Position numbers and translations under genes: made by a program. Under the pieces are notes generated by a model. That model was not told the DNA's origin and searched no databases. It was given only the letters and a program-made list of their open reading frames with translations. A DNA stretch of 19,586 bases from Saccoglossus kowalevskii (taxonomy: Eukaryota; Hemichordata; Enteropneusta; Harrimaniidae): positions 1-19,586 of the forward strand of contig NW_003122719.1 of assembly GCF_000003605.2 (NCBI RefSeq), in the 5' to 3' direction. Below, one piece after another: positions 18,839-19,586 of this stretch; position 1 is the first letter of the stretch, and every line of letters starts with the position of its first letter.

Positions 18839-19052
18839 AACATTGGTATTGTTTCTGTGAACCCTGACATTTAAGTTCTGCTTTACATAATCCTGCTTAA
18901 TATTCAAACCTTAGCGCCACCAAGTTGCCTTGCGTACATAGCTGCAATGAGACTAGCATTCTCGTTCCTGCAAGCAGCCTGCTTACAACTCGTCATTTTG
19001 CTCCGATAATTCTCATCCTTCGTTCACCGATCAACATCTCAACGACGTTATT

Positions 19053-19505
19053 ATGGGCAAGTCTAAAGCTACACGAAAGTCCGGTCGCACCACCCGCACG
19101 CCTGCTCGTTTCTCTACAACGGAAGAGCAACCCGTACAACCCCGAGTATCAAGAAATAGGTCCGCAACATCGTGTGACCTTCCAAGTAACATCGACATCT
19201 TGATCAGCGAAAAAATAGCCTCTGCACTGGCTAACATACAGCCGCAGAGCCAACCTCATGTTCAGCTTCAAGCAAGTTCCGCCGCTGCACGTACAGAAAA
19301 TTCTGCAGCGAATACTGTTAATACTTCTAGTTCTGGCTTACTATCTCCGGGTAGCCTATCTCCAGCGTCGGTCATTGCAGTCAGTACCGCTCAAGCCATG
19401 GCTCAACAAGCTAACCAGCACCCCATCGAATCAACGATCGTCTCCACTAATCCTACATGTCAACAAACGGGCCGCCATTACAAGCTTTCACCCGGATGTT
19501 CATGA
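19053..19505 (+). CDS. Unidentified Ser/Ala/Gln-rich protein, N-terminal part, frame broken near its end
   Basis: The start is the first ATG after an in-frame TAG at 18954-18956, with A at -3 and G at +4, a good eukaryotic start context. The 150 codons give a basic N terminus (MGKSKATRKSGRTTRTPARF), a possible helix at about residues 46-63 (IDILISEKIASALANI), then a long polar, probably disordered Ser/Ala/Gln/Asn/Thr-rich stretch. No catalytic motif, zinc knuckle, signal peptide or membrane segment is visible. The last 10 or so codons before the TGA look unlike the rest, while the +1 frame becomes protein-like from about 19471, so the true product probably continues in that frame through a frameshift, splice or base error. 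A gag-like first ORF of a retroelement would fit this composition, but a host gene exon fits too. I do not recognise the family. Confidence 0.5.
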   Translation: MGKSKATRKSGRTTRTPARFSTTEEQPVQPRVSRNRSATSCDLPSNIDILISEKIASALANIQPQSQPHVQLQASSAAARTENSAANTVNTSSSGLLSPGSLSPASVIAVSTAQAMAQQANQHPIESTIVSTNPTCQQTGRHYKLSPGCS

Positions 19506-19586
19506 ATTGGCCGTTGATGGCGCCGTGTATAACAACAACTTACCAAGCATGGCGGCGGGCACTCGCACGAATTTCCACAACCTCGC
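19471..19586 (+). CDS. Probable continuation of the coding region in the +1 frame, runs off the window
   Basis: Read from 19471, one frame off the ORF above, the sequence is open to the window end and encodes a mixed, ordinary-looking protein segment beginning AAITSFHPDVHELAVDG and ending NFHNL. Upstream in this frame the translation is open back to at least 19300 but looks unnatural (Leu/Arg-rich), so the real reading probably enters this frame between about 19455 and 19475. No domain is identifiable in 38 residues. It could be an exon after a splice, a frameshifted (pseudogenised) continuation, or a programmed +1 shift. Confidence 0.4.

Larger units (their letters stand above)
18689..19052. 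other. Unique, AT-rich non-coding flank upstream of the ORF
   Basis: The 32-bp unit is absent from 18689 on. The stretch holds the stem-loop, an AT-rich segment at about 18780-18900 and no ORF with a convincing start. An in-frame TAG at 18954-18956 closes the frame upstream of the ATG at 19053. It may be the promoter and 5' leader of the following ORF, or a retroelement end and leader. Confidence 0.6.

Noticed and set aside
18925-19203. Plus-strand 92-codon frame from a TTG start
   Set aside because: It overlaps the better ORF from 19053 in another frame, lacks an ATG start and crosses the presumed leader.
19031-19237. Minus-strand 68-codon frame
   Set aside because: It is the antisense shadow of the ORF at 19053, shorter and with no supporting signal.

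Overview
This window is almost entirely one tandem-repeat array followed by a short unique flank. Bases 1 to 18688 hold about 585 head-to-tail copies of a 32-bp minisatellite unit. Its first half reads GTGTGTATTGAGGTGG and its second half TCTTCTGTYCCATTAC. Many copies lack one GT and are 30 bp long. The window opens inside the array, so the true array is longer. Array size, absence of any real gene inside it, the CpG-decay pattern and the eukaryotic-looking ORF in the flank point to a eukaryotic nuclear genome, probably animal. The species cannot be named from the sequence.

The array is not a uniform string of units. Marker variants show several higher-order modules reused along the locus. 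Module A is a 606-bp, 19-unit higher-order repeat: full copies start at 3594, 4200, 4806, 9529 and 18017, and partial copies lie elsewhere. Module B is a 212-bp block with TTCATTACTTGTGTACTGAG at one end and GGGCGTTCTTTCCCATAACG near the other. Module C is a 115-bp block with GTCTGCCATCCC. Module D is about 205 bp and ends at a truncated unit (TGACGTGTGTATTGGGG). Between about 5.4 and 10.6 kb the order A then B recurs with a spacing of 2.2 to 2.4 kb. On top of this are recent segmental copies: a 674-bp exact pair (9527-10200 and 18015-18688), a 665-bp exact pair (11284-11948 and 15114-15778), a 609-bp pair with one mismatch (1763-2371 and 13557-14165), and others. This is the pattern expected from unequal exchange, gene conversion or segmental amplification.

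Short reading frames of about 65 to 90 codons on both strands of the array are by-products of the repeat: a 32-bp unit shifts frame each turn until it meets the TGA in GTATTGAGG. None is annotated as a gene.

The array stops abruptly at 18688, in the middle of a recognisable module A variant. The flank (18689-19586) begins with a perfect 9-bp stem-loop, then AT-rich sequence with a duplicated TATATAA motif. An ORF starts at ATG 19053 in a good translation-start context. Its product is basic at the N terminus, then Ser/Ala/Gln-rich. It hits a stop at 19503-19505, while the +1 frame carries convincing coding sequence to the window edge, so the gene is broken, frameshifted or spliced there. It may be the first ORF of a retroelement or a host gene; neither is proven.
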